Origin: Lachnospiraceae bacterium
GTDB lineage: Bacteria; Bacillota; Clostridia; Lachnospirales; Lachnospiraceae
Assembly (NCBI GenBank): GCA_024399135.1
Contig: JAKSHY010000010.1
Coordinates: 1 to 64,000, forward strand
Direction: 5' to 3'
Length of the DNA: 64,000 nt
Shown: one piece after another, positions 44,275 to 52,020 of the stretch
Layout: the number at the start of each line of letters is the position of its first letter
Position numbering within the stretch: the stretch's first letter is position 1
Translations under genes and position numbers: made by a program
The notes under the pieces: model-generated
Database searches by the model: none
Told to the model about the DNA's origin: nothing
The model's input: only the letters and a program-made list of their open reading frames with translations

Positions 44275-45504
44275 ATGAAAAATATGTATTTAATAGATGC
44301 AGACGAAAATAAAGAATATATGAAGTCTCTTACAGATGAACTTCTTAATTTTGGTCATAAGTTTCCATCTGCAGGTGGTGGTTCGTATTACCTGGGAGAT
44401 GATGGAACACCATGGGTGGAAAGACCAAGAGAAACATGGATAACATGTAGAATGGTTCATGTCTATAGTATTGGAACGATGCTTGGACATGAGGGCGCAA
44501 AAGACCTTGCTGCTGCTGGAATAAAGGGATTACTTGGCGAACTGAATGATAAGAAATCAGGTGGCTGGTATGCAGGTCTTACTAAGGATAATGATGTACT
44601 TCCTAATAAGCAGTGCTATGCTCATGCTTTTGTTATTTTGGCTGGAACCTCAGGCGTTCTTGCGGGGATTCCTGGAGCCAAGGAGTTATTGGACGAAGCA
44701 CTTAAGGTTTATGATGAAAAATTCTGGGATGATGTGGAAGGATTATCTGTAGACACATGGAATACAGACTTTGATGTGCTTGATGACTATAGAGGCCTTA
44801 ATGCCAATATGCATACTGTGGAGGCATTTTTGGCTGCTGCGGATGTTCTTAATAATGAAGAGTACAGAAAGCGTGCAGGAAGAATTATCGACAGAGTATT
44901 AGTCTGGGCAGAGAATAATAATTATAGAATTCCAGAGCATTTCACCAAAAACTGGATGCCAGACTTAGAGTGTAATAAGGAAAAGCCTGATGATCCTTTT
45001 AAGCCATATGGTGCGACTCCGGGACATGGAATAGAATGGGCCAGACTTATAACGCAGTGGGCTACATCGACCTATGAAAATTCAGAGGCCGAGTTGGACA
45101 AATATATAGGTATTGCTCAAAAGTTATATAATCGTGCCATCGAGGATGCCTGGAATAGTGATGGAAATCCTGGTATTGCTTACACAACAGACTGGGAAGG
45201 AAAACCTGTTGTTCATGACAGGATGCACTGGACACTTGCGGAGGCAATTAATACATCCAGTGTCCTATATAGAGTTACCGGTAATAAGAAATATGCAGAT
45301 GACTATGCAGAATTTCTCCAATATTTAGAGGAAAAGGTTCACGATAAGGTCAATGGTTCATGGTTCCATCAGCTCGACAGGAATAATGAGGTAATTGGAA
45401 CGGTATGGCCTGGAAAATCAGATATATATCATGCGCTTCAGGCAACACTTATTCCTTATAGTGATGTCAATCTTTCAATTGCAGTTTCGATAAGTAATCG
45501 GTAA
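44275..45504 (+). CDS. AGE-family sugar isomerase, probably mannose isomerase
   Basis: 409 residues of the N-acylglucosamine 2-epimerase / YihS-type (alpha/alpha)6 barrel. Family His and acidic residues appear in YAHAFVILAGTS, NANMHTVEAFLAA, ATPGHGIEWARL and MHWTLAEAI. Members convert mannose to fructose, sulfoquinovose to sulfofructose, or epimerise sugars. Being between a beta-mannosidase and a fructokinase, mannose-to-fructose isomerisation is the natural reading. GGGAG lies 10 bases before the ATG. Confidence 0.85.
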   Translation: MKNMYLIDADENKEYMKSLTDELLNFGHKFPSAGGGSYYLGDDGTPWVERPRETWITCRMVHVYSIGTMLGHEGAKDLAAAGIKGLLGELNDKKSGGWYAGLTKDNDVLPNKQCYAHAFVILAGTSGVLAGIPGAKELLDEALKVYDEKFWDDVEGLSVDTWNTDFDVLDDYRGLNANMHTVEAFLAAADVLNNEEYRKRAGRIIDRVLVWAENNNYRIPEHFTKNWMPDLECNKEKPDDPFKPYGATPGHGIEWARLITQWATSTYENSEAELDKYIGIAQKLYNRAIEDAWNSDGNPGIAYTTDWEGKPVVHDRMHWTLAEAINTSSVLYRVTGNKKYADDYAEFLQYLEEKVHDKVNGSWFHQLDRNNEVIGTVWPGKSDIYHALQATLIPYSDVNLSIAVSISNR

Positions 45505-45601
45505 TTGTAAAGTGGCGTATGGCAGTTAGTGTATATTTGTAATGTGATTCATGCGTTATATGTATAAGCGCAGTGTGTGATAAGTCTATGGGAGTAATGA
45601 A

Positions 45602-46573
45602 ATGAAAAAATATGATGTTGTAGCTTTAGGAGAGTTATTGATTGATTTTACATTAAATGGAAATAGCAATCAGGGTAACCCGATGTTCGAGGCGAATCCT
45701 GGTGGGGCACCTTGTAATGTTCTTTCGATGTTAAGCAAGCTTGGAAAGAAAACTGCTTTCATAGGAAAGGTTGGAAAGGATCAGTTCGGTGCTCAGCTTA
45801 GAAAAACAATAGATGAGTGTGGGATTGATAGCAAATATCTTCTTGAAGATGATGTTGTACATACAACGCTTGCGTTCGTTCATACCTTCCCGGATGGGGA
45901 TAGAGAATTCTCGTTCTATAGAAACCCTGGCGCAGATATGATGCTTAGTGAGAATGAAATCATTGATGAAATGGTTGATAATACTAAGATTTTTCATTAT
46001 GGAACACTATCTATGACACATGAAGGTGTAAGGAAAGCTACTATTCGGGCAATTGAAACTGCCAAGAAAAATGGTGCTATTATTTCACTTGATCCTAATC
46101 TTAGAGAACCATTGTGGGATAGCCTTGATAATGCCAGGGAGCAGATTAAAAAGGCTATCTCCTACTGTGATATTTTGAAAATATCAGATAATGAAATCCA
46201 GTTTCTTACAGGTGAAGAAGATTATGATAAAGGAATATCAAAGCTAAGAAGTGAGTATGATATTCCACTTGTCTGCCTTACCATGGGAAAGGACGGAAGC
46301 CGTGCATATTATAAAGATATGCGCGTAGAAGTTACCGGATTTAAACAGGAAAATGTTGTGGATACAACAGGCGCAGGTGATACGTTCTGCGGATGCGTAT
46401 TAAATTATGTTAGCGAAAATGGATTAGATAGCCTTAATGAGGATAATCTAAAGGAAATGCTTACTTTCGCTAATGCGGCAGCATCTTTGGTAACTACTAA
46501 AAAAGGTGCAATAAAATCAATGCCGGAAAAAGAAGAGGTAGAAGCATTATTTAAACATATCAAGAATTCCTGA
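45602..46573 (+). CDS. Fructokinase (PfkB family)
   Basis: 323-residue ribokinase-type sugar kinase: ALGELLIDFT and NPGGAPCNVLSMLSKLG at the N-terminus, and the C-terminal PfkB signature VVDTTGAGDTFCGCVLNY with the catalytic Asp. Closest in style to bacterial fructokinases. It would phosphorylate the fructose made from mannose, feeding glycolysis. GGGAG lies 7 bases before the ATG. The last 27 bases overlap the convergent small gene at 46547. Confidence 0.9.
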   Translation: MKKYDVVALGELLIDFTLNGNSNQGNPMFEANPGGAPCNVLSMLSKLGKKTAFIGKVGKDQFGAQLRKTIDECGIDSKYLLEDDVVHTTLAFVHTFPDGDREFSFYRNPGADMMLSENEIIDEMVDNTKIFHYGTLSMTHEGVRKATIRAIETAKKNGAIISLDPNLREPLWDSLDNAREQIKKAISYCDILKISDNEIQFLTGEEDYDKGISKLRSEYDIPLVCLTMGKDGSRAYYKDMRVEVTGFKQENVVDTTGAGDTFCGCVLNYVSENGLDSLNEDNLKEMLTFANAAASLVTTKKGAIKSMPEKEEVEALFKHIKNS

Positions 46574-46762
46574 AAGCTTTCCAGCTCCGACTTTTGCCTT
46601 TACTGCAGTTAAAACCTGGTCTGCCATTCCATCTGGAATATCAAATCCGGTTAAAGACTCGATAGTCTTCTCTGGATCCTTTTGAAGCTTATCCATAAAC
46701 TCAGGATCTGATTTTGCCTTGTTTACGATTTCATCAACTGTTTTTTTAATATCGAATGCCAT
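46547..46762 (-). CDS. Small conserved protein, NHLP-leader-like
   Basis: 71 residues from MAFDIKKTVDEIV (AAGGAAG 6 bases upstream; an ATG 12 codons earlier is less likely). The chain DPEFMDKLQKDPEKTIESL, FDIPDGMADQVLTAVKAK, LSGILDMFK matches a widespread Lachnospiraceae small-protein family whose pattern recalls nitrile-hydratase-type leader peptides (DPxxALxxxxGxxxPxG). No maturation enzymes lie nearby. Function unknown. Confidence 0.7.
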   Translation of the reverse strand: MAFDIKKTVDEIVNKAKSDPEFMDKLQKDPEKTIESLTGFDIPDGMADQVLTAVKAKVGAGKLSGILDMFK

Positions 46763-46869
46763 AATATACTTCCTTTCAAACTGTTTTATATTAAACAAAA
46801 TTATTCTATAATATTATCGGATGAGATTGTTGGAAGATTAACATTTTAAGAAGTACGTTTTGATTAAGC

Positions 46870-48090
46870 ATGATAGATGAGTCAAAAGCAACAGAACTTG
46901 CATCTAAAGTTTTGGCATTAGCAAAGGATACAATTACAGTTCGTTTCAGATTTTTTGATAGTGCACTGTCTAAGGTTACTATCAATTATGATCCCCTTAA
47001 ATTATTGAACAATTATGCGAATGAGCCTAACTTTGCGGTTAGGTTGTATTTGCATGTGATTCTGCATAGTATATTTTTGCACCGGTTCAGATTTGATATT
47101 GAAAATGAGGATTTTTGGAATTTGGCAACAGATATAGCCGTTGAGTCCGTGATTCTCGATATGGATATTCCGGGTTTTTCGCTTACGAAGGATGATGAAG
47201 CAAGAATGGTTCTATCCAAAATCAGGAAGTGGAATCCTCTCATAACTGCAGATATAATGTACAGAGAATTCGCGGTGGCTGGCATTTCGAATGATGCGTA
47301 TGCATCATATCAAAGGCTTTTTCATATGGATGATCATCCACGTATGGTTTCAATGGAAAACGAGCCTGAAGTTATACTCTCGAAAGAGGACTGGGAGAGA
47401 ATCAGTGAACAGGTTAAGGCAGAACTTGATTCCTTTGATGAAAACGGAATGGGAAAAGAATCCCTTAGACTCAATCTTAAAGAATCAACCAGAAAGCGCT
47501 TTGACTATGATGCAATTCTTCAAAAATTTGCTGTCCGAGGAGAGGAAATTAAGATTAATCCGGATGAATTTGATTATATTTATTACACATATGGATTGAA
47601 TCTCTATGAAAATATTCCACTTATTGAGCCACTTGAATATTCAGAGGAAAAGCGTATCAAGGATTTCGTTATTGCCATAGATACCAGTGCTTCATGTGGC
47701 AAAGATATAGTTCGACAATTTCTTCATAAGACCTATGATATCTTAAACACCTCGAATGCTTTTTTTGAGAAGGTTAATATACATATTATTCAGTGCGATT
47801 CAAAGATACAGTCTGATATTAAAATAGCTAACCCAAGGGAACTTGATGAAATTGCTGATGATTTTACAATTTCGGGCTTTGGTGCAACAGACTTTAGACC
47901 AGTATTCGATTATGTTGATGAACTGATTGAAAATAAAGAGTTCGATAATTTAAAGGGACTTATATATTTGACAGACGGAAGAGGAATATATCCTTCCAGG
48001 GCACCAAAATATGATAGTATGTTCGTATATAATAATCATGATGAGATGAGGCCGCCGGCACCATACTGGGCAATTACGGTGGAGATATAG
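46870..48090 (+). CDS. DUF2201/VWA-like putative metallopeptidase
   Basis: 406 residues. The N-terminal DUF2201 region has a histidine-rich helix (LYLHVILHSIFLHRF) in the place of a zinc-peptidase motif. The C-terminal third is a VWA-like domain: DFVIAIDTSASCG keeps the D-x-S-x-S MIDAS metal site, and LIYLTDGRGIYP the later Asp. Partners of MoxR-type ATPases typically carry such VWA domains. The next gene is a MoxR ATPase 110 bases on. No clear ribosome site precedes the ATG. Confidence 0.82.
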   Translation: MIDESKATELASKVLALAKDTITVRFRFFDSALSKVTINYDPLKLLNNYANEPNFAVRLYLHVILHSIFLHRFRFDIENEDFWNLATDIAVESVILDMDIPGFSLTKDDEARMVLSKIRKWNPLITADIMYREFAVAGISNDAYASYQRLFHMDDHPRMVSMENEPEVILSKEDWERISEQVKAELDSFDENGMGKESLRLNLKESTRKRFDYDAILQKFAVRGEEIKINPDEFDYIYYTYGLNLYENIPLIEPLEYSEEKRIKDFVIAIDTSASCGKDIVRQFLHKTYDILNTSNAFFEKVNIHIIQCDSKIQSDIKIANPRELDEIADDFTISGFGATDFRPVFDYVDELIENKEFDNLKGLIYLTDGRGIYPSRAPKYDSMFVYNNHDEMRPPAPYWAITVEI

Positions 48091-48185
48091 GGACGGTTCT
48101 TTTGTCACAAGGAGTGTCCCTTTGGTATACTATGGAGACAGGGAAGGTGACAGAGGGACACTCCTTGTGACAAAAGAACCGTCCC
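48090..48185. repeat. REP-like 31-bp inverted repeat (element 1)
   Basis: Two perfectly complementary 31-base arms (48090-48120 with 48155-48185) around a 34-base centre, each outer end GGGACGGTTC. The first G completes the TAG stop of the DUF2201 gene. The same arm recurs at 50688. Similar GGGACGGTTCTTTTGTCAC words are scattered in many clostridial genomes and are thought to be moved by REP-associated tyrosine transposases (from memory). Confidence 0.9.
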
Positions 48186-48199
48186 CAAAGGAGAAAAAT

Positions 48200-49720
48200 A
48201 TGAATATTCAAAATGCTAAGGAATACATTAAAGATACAGTAACTATATATTTGAAAAAGGATGAATTCGGTGACTATAGAATTCCCGTCGTGAGCCAGCG
48301 CCCGGTATTTTTGTTAGGAGCACCTGGAATTGGAAAGACAGCTATCATGGAGCAGATTGCAGCGGAGCTTGGAATTGCGCTCGTATCATATTCCATGACT
48401 CATCATACAAGACAGTCAGCACTGGGGCTTCCTGTTATTAAAGAAAAAGAATATGACGGTGATAGATATAGCGTCTCTGAATATACAATGAGTGAAATAA
48501 TCTCATCAATATATGAAACGATGGAAGAAAGCGGTGTGAAAGAGGGAATTCTCTTTTTGGACGAAATTAACTGTGTGTCAGAGACTTTGGCACCATCAAT
48601 GCTACAGTTTCTTCAATACAAGGTTTTTGGAAAGCATAAGGTTCCAGAGGGCTGGGTAATAGTGACGGCAGGAAATCCACCTGAATTTAATAAATCAGTC
48701 AGGGAGTTTGATGTTGTTACAATGGACAGACTGAAGGTCTTAGAGGTTGAAGCAGATTATACGACCTGGAATAAGTACGCGAAAGAAAAAGGAATACACG
48801 GATCTGTTCTTGGATTTTTAGATATACACAAGGATTATTTTTATCATATTGAGACAACGGTTGAAGGAAGAAGCTACGTCACGGCCAGAGGCTGGGAGGA
48901 CCTTTCGGATATTATATCTTTGTACGAGGAGGAAGGCCTTAAGGTTACAGGAGCTTTGATAGGACAATATCTTCGAAATGAAAGAATTGTTAAAGAATTT
49001 TCAGCATATTATGATCTGTATGTCAAATATATGGGTATATACAGATTAGAGGGAATTTTAAGGGGAGAGCCGTATGCTCAGCATATAGAGAAGCTTAAAA
49101 CGACAGGTATAGACGAAAAATTAACAGTAATGGGAATTTTGATAGATAAAACGAAGGGACTGATTCGCCATGTGATGGGTGAGGCTGATGTTTTAAAGGA
49201 AATAATGCCGAGTCTTAAGAATGCCCAAAATCAGGAGACAATCAAATCCCTAATTGATGCTCAGGAATCGATTATGGCAAGTAAAAAACGTGCTGGTTCG
49301 CTGACTAAGGATGAGAAAAATAAGCGAAGGAAGATGAAGGCAGTTTACGAAGAAATTCTTAACTCTTTCGAAAATGCAGAATTCACTGGTGACAGCAGTA
49401 TTAAGGGTAACACCGAAACGAGTGATAATGTAAGCCTTAAAAATGTAGTTAGCAGTATATATAATAGCCATGTTAGTACACTTAAAGAAGAGGTTTCAGA
49501 AGTTAAATCTGCAATAAGTCATCTATATGGATTCACAGCCGAAGCATTCGGGGATGAGAGTAATGAAATGCTTGTTCTGACAACTGAGTTAACTATGTCT
49601 GATCAGGCAGCAGCTTTCATGGTTACGTTCGGCTCTCCTGAGTATGACAAATACAGCGAACTTTTGAAGGTTACTAATCGTAATGCAGAGCTTCAGAGTG
49701 AGATAATAAGTATGCTATGA
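48200..49720 (+). CDS. MoxR-type AAA+ ATPase
   Basis: 506 residues from MNIQNAKEYI (AAAGGAG 6 bases upstream). Walker A GAPGIGKTAIM is near residue 40 and Walker B GILFLDEINCV near 115, with sensor VTAGNPPEFN. These ATPases act as chaperones that load metal or remodel VWA partners, here the DUF2201 protein. The C-terminal 170 residues are helical. Reading further upstream would add 26 residues derived from the inverted repeat, which I reject. Its 3' end overlaps the LRR gene start (ATGA). Confidence 0.87.
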   Translation: MNIQNAKEYIKDTVTIYLKKDEFGDYRIPVVSQRPVFLLGAPGIGKTAIMEQIAAELGIALVSYSMTHHTRQSALGLPVIKEKEYDGDRYSVSEYTMSEIISSIYETMEESGVKEGILFLDEINCVSETLAPSMLQFLQYKVFGKHKVPEGWVIVTAGNPPEFNKSVREFDVVTMDRLKVLEVEADYTTWNKYAKEKGIHGSVLGFLDIHKDYFYHIETTVEGRSYVTARGWEDLSDIISLYEEEGLKVTGALIGQYLRNERIVKEFSAYYDLYVKYMGIYRLEGILRGEPYAQHIEKLKTTGIDEKLTVMGILIDKTKGLIRHVMGEADVLKEIMPSLKNAQNQETIKSLIDAQESIMASKKRAGSLTKDEKNKRRKMKAVYEEILNSFENAEFTGDSSIKGNTETSDNVSLKNVVSSIYNSHVSTLKEEVSEVKSAISHLYGFTAEAFGDESNEMLVLTTELTMSDQAAAFMVTFGSPEYDKYSELLKVTNRNAELQSEIISML

Positions 49721-50688
49721 GAAATTTGATTGAATATGCCGTAAACAATAATGAAGCCAGTGTAACAGGCTTTAAGGGAAGTGCTATAGAAATAGCAATA
49801 CCAAAGTCTTATTTAAGGGATGCTGATAATACTTCATATACAGTGACCAGAGTTGAGAAGAAGGCTTTTCTCGGAGTAAAGGGCCTTAAAAGTATCACAC
49901 TCCCAGAAAGTATAGCCGAGGTTGGAGACTGGGCTTTTTCAAAATGCTCGAATTTAAAGGAAATTAGGTTTTATTCACAGCCTGTATTCGGAAGAACTGT
50001 GTTCGAGGGGTGTGAACGCCTGGAGAAAATCTATGTTGCGGCGAAAGCAATCGATAATCTATCATCCGACGTTAATACAGAAGGTATGGATATTTCGAAA
50101 TTAAATGAGGATATAGCATGTCTTCTTGCTTCAGTTGTTAATAAGTTCGAAGCGGGTTATCTTTTGAGGGATGATGATATTGGCACCAGGGAATGGTTTA
50201 AGAGGTGGGATCTTGCTCTTAATTCGTATCTTACGGCGGACGATATTGATGGATATGATGACAGGGCTCTTTGTGGAGAGGAAGATATTTCCTATGATGG
50301 TATAGCCTCTGTGGATGGTGAACTTTTGGGGGATTCTGGAATTTATCTTAATGAGGTTGGTAAGAACAAGTGCTTTTTATGTGTTCTAAGAATGATTCAT
50401 GACTCATTTTTAGAAGAAGATATGAGATTAAAACTGGAAAAATATATTATTTCAAGAAGCTTTGATTCGGATCGCGCATTCGCTTGGAAAATGCTTAAAG
50501 AGGACGCGGGAGAGAATCTTGATTTCTTTGAAAAATATATTGAAATAGTGAGCCCATCTAAAGATTCAATAGAAAAAATGATTAAGGATATTAGTGCTGA
50601 CAAGGCTAATATACGATCATATCTAATTAAATGTTCTAAGAATATAAAAGAAGGGGAAGATGATTTCTTCTCCCAGCTTCTGCTGTAG
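49717..50688 (+). CDS. BspA-type leucine-rich-repeat protein
   Basis: 323 residues. Residues about 15-120 carry LRR_5 repeats of the BspA kind (YTVTRVEKKAFLGVKGLKS, ITLPESIAEVGDWAFSKC, SNLKEIRFYS, FGRTVFEGCERLEKIYV). The rest is mostly helical and unfamiliar. No signal peptide, unlike surface BspA proteins, so it is probably cytoplasmic and works with the MoxR/VWA pair to which it is coupled. Its TAG stop is completed by the first G of inverted repeat element 2, meaning that the original 3' end may have been altered. Confidence 0.78.
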   Translation: MRNLIEYAVNNNEASVTGFKGSAIEIAIPKSYLRDADNTSYTVTRVEKKAFLGVKGLKSITLPESIAEVGDWAFSKCSNLKEIRFYSQPVFGRTVFEGCERLEKIYVAAKAIDNLSSDVNTEGMDISKLNEDIACLLASVVNKFEAGYLLRDDDIGTREWFKRWDLALNSYLTADDIDGYDDRALCGEEDISYDGIASVDGELLGDSGIYLNEVGKNKCFLCVLRMIHDSFLEEDMRLKLEKYIISRSFDSDRAFAWKMLKEDAGENLDFFEKYIEIVSPSKDSIEKMIKDISADKANIRSYLIKCSKNIKEGEDDFFSQLLL

Positions 50689-50771
50689 GGACGGTTCTTT
50701 TGTCACAAGGACTGTCACTCTGTATCAAGAACGTGCCATAGGGACAGTGCTTGTGACAAAAGAACCGTCCC
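50688..50771. repeat. REP-like 31-bp inverted repeat (element 2)
   Basis: Arms 50688-50718 and 50741-50771 pair at 29 of 31 positions around a 22-base centre. The outer 22 bases are the same as in element 1. It separates two convergent genes, closing both: it supplies the TAG of the LRR gene and the last codons of the metallophosphoesterase. Confidence 0.88.
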
Positions 50772-52020
50772 TGATGCGGATTTGGGTAATCTCGGCAATG
50801 GTTCCAATTCGCATATTAGGTCCGAATAATCCAACTCCAGAGGTTACGATGCTGTACATATTTCCTACCTTCAAAACTCCACGGGAATTTCTCCAGGTTA
50901 TATACCTTGAGGTCAGGTTCATAGGAAAGAACTGTCCGTCATGGGTATGGCCTCCAAGATCAAGATCAAATCCTGCCAAAGCTAACTCATCAAGTTCTCT
51001 TGGCTGGTGATCGATGACGATTAACAGCTTTTGGGGGTCAATAGTTTTAGCTATTTCTTCTGGAGAGAGTCTTGAATTTTCGGCGTTTCCAGGCCTTGAA
51101 TAGTCGGGTCTTCCGTACAAATATATACTATCCGCAATCAGAATGCCTTCTTCTTGCAGCATGGTGATATTAGCGTCTTCTATTAACTGGGCCATCTTAT
51201 CAGAATGTGTTTTAAGCATTCCTTCTTTCGTAAAAGTGAATCCGCCTATGATTTTTTCTTCAATATCATGATTTCCCCAGACTCCGTAGCAACCATATTT
51301 TGATTTAATATTAGATAATAGTCTTTTTAATTCATCAGGATTTTCTAATGCTTCATACTCATTATCAAAGATATCTCCAGCAAGAATGACCAGATCAGGG
51401 TTAAGTGAATTGACTTTCTCTACCATTTGACTTATCTGGTCAACACCTATATTATAGCCCATATGAAGGTCTGAAATAAGTACAATATTGAGAGAATCTA
51501 GAGATTCTATATCTTTGTCCACGGAAACGTCATAGGATGTGATTTCAATATTCGAAGCCTTGTATGAGCCATACAAAACAATGAAAATAATGAAAATAAT
51601 ATTAAGAAGTCCCAACATGCAACGACGTTTATTGTATATCTTAGCTTTTAATTCTTCTTTAGTAAGTCCCTGTTTTTTCCATTTCATTCGCTCGAAAAGT
51701 CTTCCGGACAGAATGAATGCGAATGCAATACTTTCATATATGAAAACACCAAGGTGATAATTGGCTATTAGCTTTAAAATTCTTCTTGTTCTGTAAAGGA
51801 CAGGATTACTTTCAATAGTTATTCCAGATGGAATAAGAAAAGCAATGTAGATCGAAAGAGTTACGACAATTAAAATAGTACCTAAAAGTATTTTAGTTAC
51901 TTTAAAAAGCCTCTGGCCTCTTCCGATAATGGAATGGAGTGAGTTGATCCATTTAAATATTTCGTGTATGAAGAACAGATTCACCAACAGGTATAGTGGT
52001 GACAGTATCAGAAACAGCAT
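50725..52020 (-). CDS. Membrane-anchored metallophosphoesterase
   Basis: 431 residues. Membrane helices at about 1-20, 40-65, 85-105 and 128-150 precede a calcineurin-like phosphatase: LISDLHMGYNI (D-x-H), LVILAGDIFDNE (GD), VWGNHDIEE (GNHD), IDHQPRELDE and GGHTHDGQF. Residues bind two metal ions; substrates may be phospho-lipids or nucleotides. The final RDGSFVTSTVPMARS is encoded by inverted repeat element 2 and not by the ancestral gene. The start overlaps the upstream DUF975 gene by 68 bases, an unusually long overlap, so a later start is possible. Confidence 0.85.
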   Translation of the reverse strand: MLFLILSPLYLLVNLFFIHEIFKWINSLHSIIGRGQRLFKVTKILLGTILIVVTLSIYIAFLIPSGITIESNPVLYRTRRILKLIANYHLGVFIYESIAFAFILSGRLFERMKWKKQGLTKEELKAKIYNKRRCMLGLLNIIFIIFIVLYGSYKASNIEITSYDVSVDKDIESLDSLNIVLISDLHMGYNIGVDQISQMVEKVNSLNPDLVILAGDIFDNEYEALENPDELKRLLSNIKSKYGCYGVWGNHDIEEKIIGGFTFTKEGMLKTHSDKMAQLIEDANITMLQEEGILIADSIYLYGRPDYSRPGNAENSRLSPEEIAKTIDPQKLLIVIDHQPRELDELALAGFDLDLGGHTHDGQFFPMNLTSRYITWRNSRGVLKVGNMYSIVTSGVGLFGPNMRIGTIAEITQIRIRDGSFVTSTVPMARS

